Source: Anaerolineales bacterium
Lineage (GTDB): Bacteria > Chloroflexota > Anaerolineae > Anaerolineales > Villigracilaceae
DNA length: 64,000 nucleotides
Direction of reading: 5' to 3'
Assembly (NCBI GenBank): GCA_014379595.1
Contig: JACMLM010000035.1
Span: 269,667-333,666 of the forward strand
Each line of letters begins with the position of its first letter. The first letter of the stretch is position 1. Under the pieces are notes generated by a model. It made no database searches. It saw only the letters and a program-made list of their open reading frames with translations, and had not been told where the DNA came from. The position numbers and the translations under genes were made by a program. This document shows, in pieces, positions 19,454 to 27,375 of the stretch.

Positions 19454-20110
19454 TTACCTGCTATTGTTATGTACAAAAAGACGAATTGTAATTACTCCGA
19501 AAATGAATCCGCCGATGTGTGCCCACCACGCAACTCCGCTCATATCTGCACCCTGCAAAGCGAGCCAGCCTGAAAATAATTGTAAAACAAACCAAAAACC
19601 AAGAAAAATAACGGCTCGGACTTCAACAAGTGTAAAAAGGAAAAAGATGGGGACGAGGCTTACGATCCGCGCACGAGGGAAAAGAATTAAATATGCTCCA
19701 AGTACACCTGCGATTGCGCCGCTCGCTCCGACTATCGGCTGATCACTTGCAGTGGAGAAATATACTTGTAATAATGCAGCAGCTGTTCCGCTTAATAAAT
19801 AAAAGATGAGATATCGTCCACTGCCTATTTTATCTTCAATATTATCCCCAAAGATAATAAGAATCCACATATTGCTTAAGATATGAAACCAGCCGCCATG
19901 CAGGAACATGCTGCTGAAGATCGTAGCCCATGTTTCAGCGGAATTGGATATCAATTGAAACGGTATCAGCCCCCAGGTATGAATGAAACGATAGAGTCCT
20001 TCATCGCTCAGTTTTAATTCGTAGTAGAACACGATGCCATTTAAGAGTATCAATATCCAATTGACGATTGGGAACCTGCGCGAACGCAAGGTATCGTAAA
20101 GAGGAAACAT
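19454..20110 (-). CDS. Rhomboid-family intramembrane serine protease
   Basis: A 218-residue membrane protein with six predicted helices. The catalytic pair is plain: S130 in IVGASGAIAGVLGAY (the GxSG motif) and H198 in WWAHIGGFIFG. H76 and N80 in WFHILSNMWIL match the HxxxN oxyanion motif on helix 2. The family cuts transmembrane segments of substrates within the bilayer. It starts 4 bp from the end of the flippase-like gene and stops 22 bp before the epimerase gene, so it is part of the lepA operon. Its substrate is not known; proteins anchored at the surface are candidates. Confidence 0.93.
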   Translation of the reverse strand: MFPLYDTLRSRRFPIVNWILILLNGIVFYYELKLSDEGLYRFIHTWGLIPFQLISNSAETWATIFSSMFLHGGWFHILSNMWILIIFGDNIEDKIGSGRYLIFYLLSGTAAALLQVYFSTASDQPIVGASGAIAGVLGAYLILFPRARIVSLVPIFFLFTLVEVRAVIFLGFWFVLQLFSGWLALQGADMSGVAWWAHIGGFIFGVITIRLFVHNNSR

Positions 20111-20113
20111 TAA

Positions 20114-21112
20114 TTAATCTTTTTTATTTCTAAAACTCATCAATTGTTGATAAATACCTGAAAGCGTTTGGCCTTCACTTAATAAACCAATGCCGCCGAT
20201 CACTCCGCTGTTCAAATAATTATAAAGCCGCATACATAACGCTGCTGCAAGAGATGTGGATTCATCATTAGTGAATATCGTTAGCGCAGCCACAATTGCC
20301 CCTTCAAATGTTCCTACTGCTCCAGGCAAAGACGGTATTGCTCCACCAAATGCCGCAGCACCAAGACCGAACAACCCCCAACTAAGCTGCGCATTCGGAA
20401 AAAATGCCAGCATAATCACATAATATCCAGCCAGAGCAATCGCCCAATCCAGAGTCATCCAAAACATAAAACGCAAAAACAACCATCCATCTGTCAGCAC
20501 ACCAAGCCCAGTAAAAAACGACTCCAGGAAACTACCTCCGATTTTTTGCAAGGAGGGCCAACGCGAACTGAGTTTATGGAAAAGACCAAGCGCCCACTGA
20601 TTGTTATGAGCAAGGATATACATCATTACAAGCCCAATTAATACAATTACACCAACAATATATCCGATTCGTTCTGAACCTTCAGTTTCGGCCACAAATG
20701 GTAATGCAGGTATGGCAGCCAAAAGCAATGCTGCAGAGAAAGCAAGGTCAACTATACGTTCAATCACAATTGTGGGAATGATCTCGCCGAAAGGTAAGCC
20801 AGATTTTCTACTTAGCAAAAACGCGCGTCCAACTTCGCCAAGGCGAAAAGGCAAAAAGTTATTAAGCAAATATCCTTCGCCAGCGGAGAACAACACATCT
20901 TTATAAGTAGGTTTATCACGTAATAATGTATGCCAAACTTTCCCACGAATGAACATCCATATAAATGATATAGGGATTGATAAAACGAGTAAACGATAAT
21001 CGGCCCCGCGAATGGCAGCCAGCATCTTGCTGAAATCAACGAAATACAAGATCGTCGCGATCAAGATAATGCTAACCAATGCACCGGGCAGCCAGCGTTT
21101 TATATCTTTCAT
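20114..21112 (-). CDS. Lysylphosphatidylglycerol synthase TM-domain-like (UPF0104/AglD-like) membrane protein
   Basis: A 332-residue protein with eight or so membrane helices. Two family blocks are present: NNFLPFRLGEVGRAFLLSRK with GLPFGEIIPTIVIERIVDL (about 78-120), and IPSLPGAVGTFEGAIVAALT (about 258-278). This is the flippase-like half of MprF, here as a stand-alone protein without the aminoacyl-transferase domain. Stand-alone members are thought to move lipids or lipid-linked sugars across the membrane. It lies 18 bp downstream of lepA and 3 bp upstream of the rhomboid gene, in an operon with sugar-nucleotide genes. Confidence 0.87.
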   Translation of the reverse strand: MKDIKRWLPGALVSIILIATILYFVDFSKMLAAIRGADYRLLVLSIPISFIWMFIRGKVWHTLLRDKPTYKDVLFSAGEGYLLNNFLPFRLGEVGRAFLLSRKSGLPFGEIIPTIVIERIVDLAFSAALLLAAIPALPFVAETEGSERIGYIVGVIVLIGLVMMYILAHNNQWALGLFHKLSSRWPSLQKIGGSFLESFFTGLGVLTDGWLFLRFMFWMTLDWAIALAGYYVIMLAFFPNAQLSWGLFGLGAAAFGGAIPSLPGAVGTFEGAIVAALTIFTNDESTSLAAALCMRLYNYLNSGVIGGIGLLSEGQTLSGIYQQLMSFRNKKD

Positions 21113-21130
21113 AAGTTTCGTTACCTTGTA

Positions 21131-22930
21131 TTAATCATCATCCAGTTTCAAAACTGCCATGAATGCATCCTGCGGAATTTCGACATTACCAACCATTTTC
21201 AGGCGCTTCTTACCACGTTTTTGTTTTTCGAGCAATTTCTTCTTACGAGAAATATCACCACCATAACATTTTGCCAATACATCCTTACGTGTGGCTTTTA
21301 CATTCGCGCGTGAAATGATACGCCCACCTGATGCAGCTTGAATGGCTACATCATATAACTGACGTGGGATCAAATCTTTAAGTTTTGTGATGAGACGCTG
21401 TCCTTTATGGAAAGCATCTTTCTCATGGACAATGGCTGCCAATGCATCTACAGGTTCACCATTGACGAGAATTTCCAGCTTCTGCAGTTTATCCACCCGA
21501 TATTCTAGGAATTGATAATCAAGGGATGCATAACCTTTGGTACGTGACTTTAATAAGTCGAAAAAATCTATGATAATTTCAGCAAGTGGAATTTCAAAAT
21601 CCAGCTGTACTCGGTGGGGTGCTGGATATTCCTGTTTCTTGAAAATGCCGCGGCGTTTGGTGACTAATTCCATAATCGGGCCGTAATAATCTGTCGGCGT
21701 GATGATCTCGATATTCATCCATGGTTCGCGCACTTCCACGATCTTGCTTGGGTCGGGTAATTCAGCAGGCGAGTCAACGGTGACGACTTCGTTACTAATC
21801 GTCAACACTTCATATTCTACTGAAGGCGCGGTAAACAAAACATCCAGATCATATTCACGTTCAATACGTTCCTGAATAATTTCCATGTGAAACAAGCCGA
21901 GAAAGCCTGCACGAAAACCAAAACCCAATGCCTGCGATGTTTCAGGCTGGAATGTCAATGAAGCATCGTTGAGCTGCAATTTATCCAGAGACTCGCGTAA
22001 GGTAGTGTAATCATCTGCTTCGACTGGATAGATACCTGCGAAGACCATCGGCTTGGGGACATGGTAACCGGGCAAAGGTTCAAGCGCAGGTGCGGATGCG
22101 AGTGTGATCGTATCGCCCACGCGGCATTCATGCACAGTTTTAAATCCCGTTGCGATATAGCCCACTTCGCCAGAGCCAAGCGTATCGACAGGTTTCATGC
22201 CCGGGATAAAGATACCAATTTCCACCGGACGCAAATCTAATTTTGTTGCCAACATACGCAGCACATCCGTGGACTTGATCTTGCCTTCCATGATACGCAC
22301 ATACGCGATCACGCCTTTATATGAATCATAATGTGCGTCAAAGATCAACGCGCGGACAGGTTTATCATCCACATCTTTTGGAGGCGGTACACGCCGTACG
22401 ATTTCCTCAAGCACTTGTTCCACATTCAAGCCTTCTTTTGCTGAAATGCGGATGACCGAATCAGGATCAATCCCAAGCAGGGCGCCTACATCTTCAGCCA
22501 CTTCGTCGGGACGGGCTGAGGGGAGGTCAATTTTATTGATAACAGGAACAAGTGTCAGGTCGGCATCGAGCGCCTGATATAGATTCGCAAGAGTCTGCGC
22601 TTCGATCCCCTGAGTCGCATCTACAACTAAAATCGCACCTTCGCAGGCTTTAAGCGCGCGGCTGACTTCATAGCCGAAGTCTACGTGGCCGGGCGTGTCA
22701 ATTAAATTCATCTCATATCTTTGATTGTCTTGTGCGGTAAAAAACATGCGAACAGCAGATGACTTGATCGTGACGCCTTTTTCACGTTCGAGGTCCATGC
22801 TGTCGAGGGTCTGCTCGGTCATGTCTCGATCTGAGATGGCGCCTGTTAATTGAAGCAGGCGGTCTGCAAGCGTGGATTTGCCATGGTCAACATGGGCGAT
22901 GATACAAAAATTACGGATATGTTCTGTCAT
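21131..22930 (-). CDS. lepA: Elongation factor 4 (LepA) GTPase
   Basis: I start it at the ATG at 22930 (MTEHIRNFCIIAHVDHGKST), giving 599 residues, the normal length of LepA. The open frame extends 54 codons upstream, but those residues come from repeat-rich DNA and align with nothing expected. G1 is AHVDHGKST (12-20), G3 is DTPGHVDF and G4 is NKID. The C-terminal LepA domain has YPAPHRVQLDFEIPLAEII and the signature KGYASLDYQFLEYR, ending KMVGNVEIPQDAFMAVLKLD. LepA binds the ribosome and eases stalled or misplaced translocation states. It opens a minus-strand run that continues with flippase, rhomboid and epimerase genes. Confidence 0.97.
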   Translation of the reverse strand: MTEHIRNFCIIAHVDHGKSTLADRLLQLTGAISDRDMTEQTLDSMDLEREKGVTIKSSAVRMFFTAQDNQRYEMNLIDTPGHVDFGYEVSRALKACEGAILVVDATQGIEAQTLANLYQALDADLTLVPVINKIDLPSARPDEVAEDVGALLGIDPDSVIRISAKEGLNVEQVLEEIVRRVPPPKDVDDKPVRALIFDAHYDSYKGVIAYVRIMEGKIKSTDVLRMLATKLDLRPVEIGIFIPGMKPVDTLGSGEVGYIATGFKTVHECRVGDTITLASAPALEPLPGYHVPKPMVFAGIYPVEADDYTTLRESLDKLQLNDASLTFQPETSQALGFGFRAGFLGLFHMEIIQERIEREYDLDVLFTAPSVEYEVLTISNEVVTVDSPAELPDPSKIVEVREPWMNIEIITPTDYYGPIMELVTKRRGIFKKQEYPAPHRVQLDFEIPLAEIIIDFFDLLKSRTKGYASLDYQFLEYRVDKLQKLEILVNGEPVDALAAIVHEKDAFHKGQRLITKLKDLIPRQLYDVAIQAASGGRIISRANVKATRKDVLAKCYGGDISRKKKLLEKQKRGKKRLKMVGNVEIPQDAFMAVLKLDDD

Positions 22931-23219
22931 ATGCGTGCGAAAGTATACCCGAGATTTAACTACAAAGGACGCGAAGGATCGCGAAGTTTTAAAAGAAAAT
23001 CGGTGGTTGAGTAGCCCTGAGCGACAGCAAAGGGCATACACTTGCACCGCACTACGTTTGGTACAGTGCGGTGTCGAAACCACCACTATCATGTTTACTT
23101 TTTATTTTAAGTTTTCTTGTCATTTGGTAGTCTCGACACCTGCACTGCACAAGCTCAGCGCGGTGCAAATGTACGGACGAGAAGAACTCTCGCCCTACTC
23201 GACCACCAGGGTATTCATT
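22931..23219. repeat. Repeat-rich intergenic region between lepA and the TIR gene
   Basis: A 289-bp gap with several short inverted repeats. CACCGCACT at 23045-23053 pairs with AGTGCGGTG at 23065-23073, and GGTGGTT at 23002-23008 pairs with AACCACC at 23078-23084. A weaker copy of the same material (CTGCACTGCAC, CGCGGTGCAAATGTACG, CGACCACC) follows at about 23140-23205. The stretch near 22960-22988 has repeated AAGGACGCGAAGGATCGCGAAG units. I see no gene in it. Confidence 0.75.
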
Positions 23220-24788
23220 CTATTTCTTCGCAGGGAACCAACGCTTTGCATCGCGCCTGTTCCTGAAGAAAACAAACCCTATCGTGACAATTCCAAGAAG
23301 GTAAATATATTCAGCAATATTAACAAAACTGGCAGCGATTTCATCTTCACCGACACCGGCATCAATCATTCCTTCAGCTATCCTGCCATCCAGGTCTTTC
23401 TGCCACAGGGTTAATATACCCAAACCAACCACTCCTATAAGAATGGGCCACAAACGGGAGAAAAGACCTGTTCGACTGGTCAACCCGCTCACCATAAAAT
23501 AGGCAAGCCCACCAAACAAAACCATATTCACTACAAGCTCAACAAGCTCTGATGTAAACAGGGCGTCTGGCGGAGAAATTATGTACTGCAAGGCTGAGCC
23601 AATATTGACCATGGTCAGGAAAATAATGAAATAGTAAATTGCAGTAATCAACGGTGAATAGACAGTTTGCGAGCTGACAGGCCGCATTCCTAACGCTTTG
23701 AGAAGTTCCTTTGGATTTGGCAATAACTGTGCAATTGTATCGAGTCCGCGAACACCGGGGCGGAAGTCGATCCATTGGATTCTGGATAATTTTTTGGAGA
23801 TATTGTTATTTGTTTGGATAAGGATCGGGAAAAGCATTTGCTTTTCAGGAATAGCTTCAGTATCTGATTTGAAGAGGGAAATTAAAGCGAATACGGCCTT
23901 TGCATCTTGAATATTATCTACTTGAGAGTGACCATATTTCTTGAGGGTTTCGATCAAATCATTGGCAATGGCGCGATCTTGCACAGCGTAATCCACATAA
24001 AACGATATAGGCGTGGGATTCTGAATCTTTGCATCATAAGGGTTGATATATTTGGGAATGATCGCTTCTGGTTTCCCCCACCTTTGCATGGCTGAAGAGC
24101 GAAGAATGAAAAGTAGGATCAATCCAAAGACAAAACCTATCAATACGACAGAATCCAGAGATGGATCATCATAAACAATCACTGAAAGCAGTGATGCGAT
24201 TGGCAGTGCCAATAAAGCAGTTTGCACATGGGTGAAATTAAAATTACGTTTGTAGATCCTATAAGGCAGTGGAACCAATATCCAGGGAATGAATAAGGTC
24301 CAATATTCAAAAAGAGAGATGAGCGCTACGACTGCACTTACCGCAACAGCCAAGAATACAATCCACGGGGCTTTGAAACCAGTCTCTGGAACTGGATGTT
24401 CCTCTTGAATTGGTTGTTTTAATTGCGAAAGCAACTCTTCCAACCCCGCTTTATAACTGCCGCGAAAATCCACCCATTCAAATTTTTCCAACTCTTTGGG
24501 CAGATCCACAGCTTCAAAGATCAATAGTATAAAGCGTTTGTTTGTTTTCAAAAAATGCTGCCATTCGAGAGCTACATAATCTGAAGCAATAGATGCATTG
24601 GATACGACTAGCAAAACAGTATCAGCTTCTTGTAATCCTTTATCGATCTGTACATTCCAGGGAGAGCCGGGAACCAGCGCGCGATAATCCAGCCAAACAT
24701 CATAATTTTCGCCTTCAAGTTTGCTTACCAAATCATCCACAAAGCCAAGCTCACGGCGTGAATAACTCATAAAAATATTTTTGGTCAT
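23220..24788 (-). CDS. TIR-domain membrane protein with two TIR-like units
   Basis: A 522-residue protein. Residues 3-130 are a TIR domain: NIFMSYSRRELGFVDDLVSK, then YDVWLDYRALVPGSPW, then ASIASDYVALEWQHF, where E75 is in the place of the catalytic Glu of NADase TIR domains, and FEWVDFRGSYKAGLEELL. Four membrane segments follow (about 140-235). Residues 255-365 look like a second, worn TIR unit: PISFYVDYAVQDRAIANDLI, AKAVFALIS and RIQWIDFRPGVRGLDTIAQL match the first unit, but the Glu is not conserved there. Three or four more membrane helices end the protein. It starts with a good ribosome site (AGGAGA, 6 bases before ATG). Bacterial TIR proteins either degrade NAD or act as scaffolds; which applies here is unknown. 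Confidence 0.85.
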   Translation of the reverse strand: MTKNIFMSYSRRELGFVDDLVSKLEGENYDVWLDYRALVPGSPWNVQIDKGLQEADTVLLVVSNASIASDYVALEWQHFLKTNKRFILLIFEAVDLPKELEKFEWVDFRGSYKAGLEELLSQLKQPIQEEHPVPETGFKAPWIVFLAVAVSAVVALISLFEYWTLFIPWILVPLPYRIYKRNFNFTHVQTALLALPIASLLSVIVYDDPSLDSVVLIGFVFGLILLFILRSSAMQRWGKPEAIIPKYINPYDAKIQNPTPISFYVDYAVQDRAIANDLIETLKKYGHSQVDNIQDAKAVFALISLFKSDTEAIPEKQMLFPILIQTNNNISKKLSRIQWIDFRPGVRGLDTIAQLLPNPKELLKALGMRPVSSQTVYSPLITAIYYFIIFLTMVNIGSALQYIISPPDALFTSELVELVVNMVLFGGLAYFMVSGLTSRTGLFSRLWPILIGVVGLGILTLWQKDLDGRIAEGMIDAGVGEDEIAASFVNIAEYIYLLGIVTIGFVFFRNRRDAKRWFPAKK

Positions 24789-24807
24789 GGATAATCTCCT
24801 CTAGTGA

Positions 24808-24836
24808 ATTATATAACCCTACATTAGAAAACGAAA
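24808..24836 (-). promoter_or_regulatory. Candidate promoter of the TIR gene
   Basis: On the minus strand a perfect -10 box TATAAT (24808-24813) lies 17 bases from a poor -35 box TTTCGT (24831-24836). It is about 20 bases upstream of the TIR start codon. Confidence 0.45.
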
Positions 24837-24878
24837 CCCGCTGAGGTGGAGTTCGTTTCGTTTTATTTTACCAACTGT

Positions 24879-24969
24879 ATGTCGTGGCGAGGGTGCTCTT
24901 CCCGAAGCAATCTCCCTATTAAGCGAGGAGACTGCTTCGGCAAAGACCAAGATCGCCTCGCAGCGACAT
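24879..24969. repeat. Nested inverted-repeat element between the TIR and SPFH genes
   Basis: An outer inverted repeat, ATGTCGTGGCGAGG at 24879-24892 against CCTCGCAGCGACAT at 24956-24969, has two mismatches. Inside it is a second pair, CCGAAGCAATCTCC at 24902-24915 against GGAGACTGCTTCGG at 24927-24940, with one mismatch. The whole could fold into a long hairpin about 90 nt long. It resembles a dispersed repeat rather than a terminator, as no T-run follows. The rest of this 307-bp gap holds the two divergent promoters. Confidence 0.8.
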
Positions 24970-25095
24970 GTAATAATGACATATGCGAACAGTTGTATAT
25001 ATCACTTTCCGCCAAGAGTGAGTAGAATATAGAAACCCCAGCGGGGTAAATACGTATTTATTTATTGTGCGTATCTGCGCACAAAGGAGAAAAAA

Positions 25096-27063
25096 ATGTT
25101 TGGCTTGCCCGTATATTATTATGTAATAGCAGCATTGGTAATACTATTTTTTCTGTCGGGGATTCGCTTTATTCCCAACAACCGCATCGGTGTAATCGAA
25201 AAACGATTCACCACGAAAGGCTCTGTAAAATCAGGCTTTATTGCCATGAATGGCGAAGCTGGTTACCAGCCGCGCATCTTGCGTGGTGGTCTACACTACC
25301 TGATGCCGATTCAGTATGTTGTCCATATGATGCCTTTGGTGACCATTTCCCAAGGCAAGATCGGATATGTCTTCGCACGTGACGGTAAACAACTGGACCC
25401 TGCACAAGTGTTGGCATCCAATGCCACTGTGACTGATTTTCAGGATGTGGAAAGCTTTCTAAAAAACGGCGGACAACGCGGTCCGCAGCGCCGCATTTTG
25501 CGTGAAGGTACGTACGCGTTCAACCTTGTGCAATTCATCGTCATCACGGAAGAACGAATTTACACATTATCGCTTAGCAAGGAAGAAGGCGATACGATTC
25601 GCGGCATGGCGCAAGTGATCGCAGAACGCGGCGGATTCCGTCCTGTGGTTATTAAAGATACAGACGATACAATTGGTGTAGTCACCGTTCATGATGGCCC
25701 ATCACTCTCACAGGGTGAGATCATAGCCCCTGTAGTTGGTGATGAACCTGCTCAGACAGATACTTATCATAATAAATTTCAGGATGCTGATAACTTCCTG
25801 CGAGCCGGCGGACTGCGTGGACGTCAGTTACAAGTATTGGTCGAAGGTACATACTACGTAAATCGCTTGTTCGGCACGATCGAAATGATCCAGAAGACGA
25901 TCATTGAAGTTGGTAACGTAGGCGTGGTCGTTTCATACACAGGCGAAACGGGAGCTGACCTTTCAGGCTCAGAATATCGTCACGGTGAGCTGGCATCCAA
26001 AGGCAACCGTGGTATTTGGAATGAGCCTCTCCTGCCCGGTAAATATGCTTTCAATACTTATGCCGGGAAAGTTATTTCCGTCCCCACCACCAACTTCATC
26101 CTGAAATGGATCCGCGCTGATTTTGGCGCACACAAGTTCGATGAAAATCTGACCGAAGTCTCGCTCATCACAAAGGATGCGTTTGAACCGTCACTGCCTC
26201 TTTCAGTCGTTGTTCACATTGACTATCAGAAGGCTCCGCTCGTCATCCAACGTTTTGGTGATGTTAAAAAACTGGTGGAACAAACCCTCGACCCGATGGT
26301 GTCCGCCTACTTCAAGAACGTTGGTCAGACGCGCACGCTCATTCAACTCTTGCAAGACCGCAGTGCCATTCAACAGCAGTCCAGCCTCGAGATGAAGGAA
26401 AAGTTTGAGCACTACAATCTGGAATTGGAGGAAGTGCTGATTGGTACACCGTCTTCGCCGGAGAATGATACTCAAATTGAGACGATCCTTAACCAGTTAC
26501 GTTCGCGCCAGGTGGCTGCTGAACAAGTGGAGACATACGGCCAACAGGAAAAGGCGTCCGTCAAGGAACGTGAGCTAAAAGAAGCTCAATCCCGCGCTCA
26601 AATGCAAACGAGACTGACCGAAGCCGAGTTGAACATCAACATCCAAACGGACCAGGGTAAAGCGGAATATCAACGCTCCCTGCAACAGGCGCAACAGATC
26701 CGCGCATTGGCAGAAGCGGAAGCTGAAAAGATCGCCCGCATCGGTATCGCGCAGGCGCTTGCCACCGAAGAACAAGTCCGCGCTTATGGCGGCCCGCAAT
26801 TCCAGGTGACTCAGCAAGTGCTCAACCGATTCGCGGATGCCATTCAATCCTCCGGTGTAGACGTGGTGCCGCGTGTGGTGGTTGGTGGAAACAATGCAGA
26901 AGGTGGCGGAAGTACTTCCAGCAATGTAATGGAAGGTTTGCTGACCATGCTGTTATCAGACCGCTTCGGCGCTTTGCAAAATGATTCAGCGCAAAGTAAA
27001 CGTTCTCCTGAGGCAGATGCCTTGCGAGAACAAATACGAAAAGATATGGAAAAGAAGAAGTAA
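25096..27063 (+). CDS. SPFH (band 7/flotillin-like) domain membrane protein
   Basis: A 655-residue protein with one N-terminal membrane helix (about 6-24), then the SPFH region that begins FIPNNRIGVIEKRFTTKGSV and has PRILRGGLHYLMPIQYVVH. An inserted stretch of about 130 residues (about 100-290) carries two similar blocks (ASNATVTDFQDVESFLKNGG with RRILREGTYAFN, and DNFLRAGGLRGRQLQVLVEG with TYYVNRLF). A long alanine/glutamate-rich coiled coil (about 455-575, EKASVKERELKEAQSRAQMQ) precedes a short C-terminal tail. Such proteins form large oligomeric cages that organise membrane patches. The ribosome site AAGGAG lies 6 bases before the ATG. It is divergent from the TIR gene and upstream of the Roco gene. 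Confidence 0.9.
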   Translation: MFGLPVYYYVIAALVILFFLSGIRFIPNNRIGVIEKRFTTKGSVKSGFIAMNGEAGYQPRILRGGLHYLMPIQYVVHMMPLVTISQGKIGYVFARDGKQLDPAQVLASNATVTDFQDVESFLKNGGQRGPQRRILREGTYAFNLVQFIVITEERIYTLSLSKEEGDTIRGMAQVIAERGGFRPVVIKDTDDTIGVVTVHDGPSLSQGEIIAPVVGDEPAQTDTYHNKFQDADNFLRAGGLRGRQLQVLVEGTYYVNRLFGTIEMIQKTIIEVGNVGVVVSYTGETGADLSGSEYRHGELASKGNRGIWNEPLLPGKYAFNTYAGKVISVPTTNFILKWIRADFGAHKFDENLTEVSLITKDAFEPSLPLSVVVHIDYQKAPLVIQRFGDVKKLVEQTLDPMVSAYFKNVGQTRTLIQLLQDRSAIQQQSSLEMKEKFEHYNLELEEVLIGTPSSPENDTQIETILNQLRSRQVAAEQVETYGQQEKASVKERELKEAQSRAQMQTRLTEAELNINIQTDQGKAEYQRSLQQAQQIRALAEAEAEKIARIGIAQALATEEQVRAYGGPQFQVTQQVLNRFADAIQSSGVDVVPRVVVGGNNAEGGGSTSSNVMEGLLTMLLSDRFGALQNDSAQSKRSPEADALREQIRKDMEKKK

Positions 27064-27071
27064 TGAAAATG

Positions 27072-27100
27072 GGACTGGTCATTGTGACCAGTCCTTTTTT
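27072..27100 (+). terminator. Rho-independent terminator after the SPFH gene
   Basis: Perfect 10-bp stem, GGACTGGTCA (27072-27081) and TGACCAGTCC (27085-27094), 3-base loop, followed by TTTTTT. Confidence 0.95.
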
Positions 27101-27375
27101 ATTAAACGCGTTGTCTCTAGCGTCAAAACTTATTCAACCATTCCTGTATTACACCAAGTGATGGTTTCTGTTGTATGCAGAGCGCTTCACTTAATAACGG
27201 GAGTTGGTTCTGTTTCGAGCAACATTTATTCACGCCCTTGCTCTACCCCAATATGATCGTCCGACTAATCACGCAACGGGATGAAAGGGATGTTAATGAA
27301 AGCCTAGGATGAGAATGTGGAGAGTATAATTATTTCAATTTTTAAAAATGGTTTCCTAAGTGATGGTGAGGTTAT
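27101..27375. other. Intergenic region upstream of the Roco gene
   Basis: About 275 bp without a gene. I see a TATAAT at 27325-27330 that may be the -10 box of the Roco gene, without a good -35 box, and a ribosome site GAGG just before the ATG at 27376. No repeat or small gene is convincing in the rest. Confidence 0.4.

Noticed and set aside
22931..23092. 54-codon N-terminal extension of LepA
   Set aside because: LepA proteins start at the residue encoded at 22930; the extension is read from repeat DNA.
27101..27375. Small gene in the gap before the Roco gene
   Set aside because: Only frames of about 20-90 codons without ribosome sites or recognisable products.
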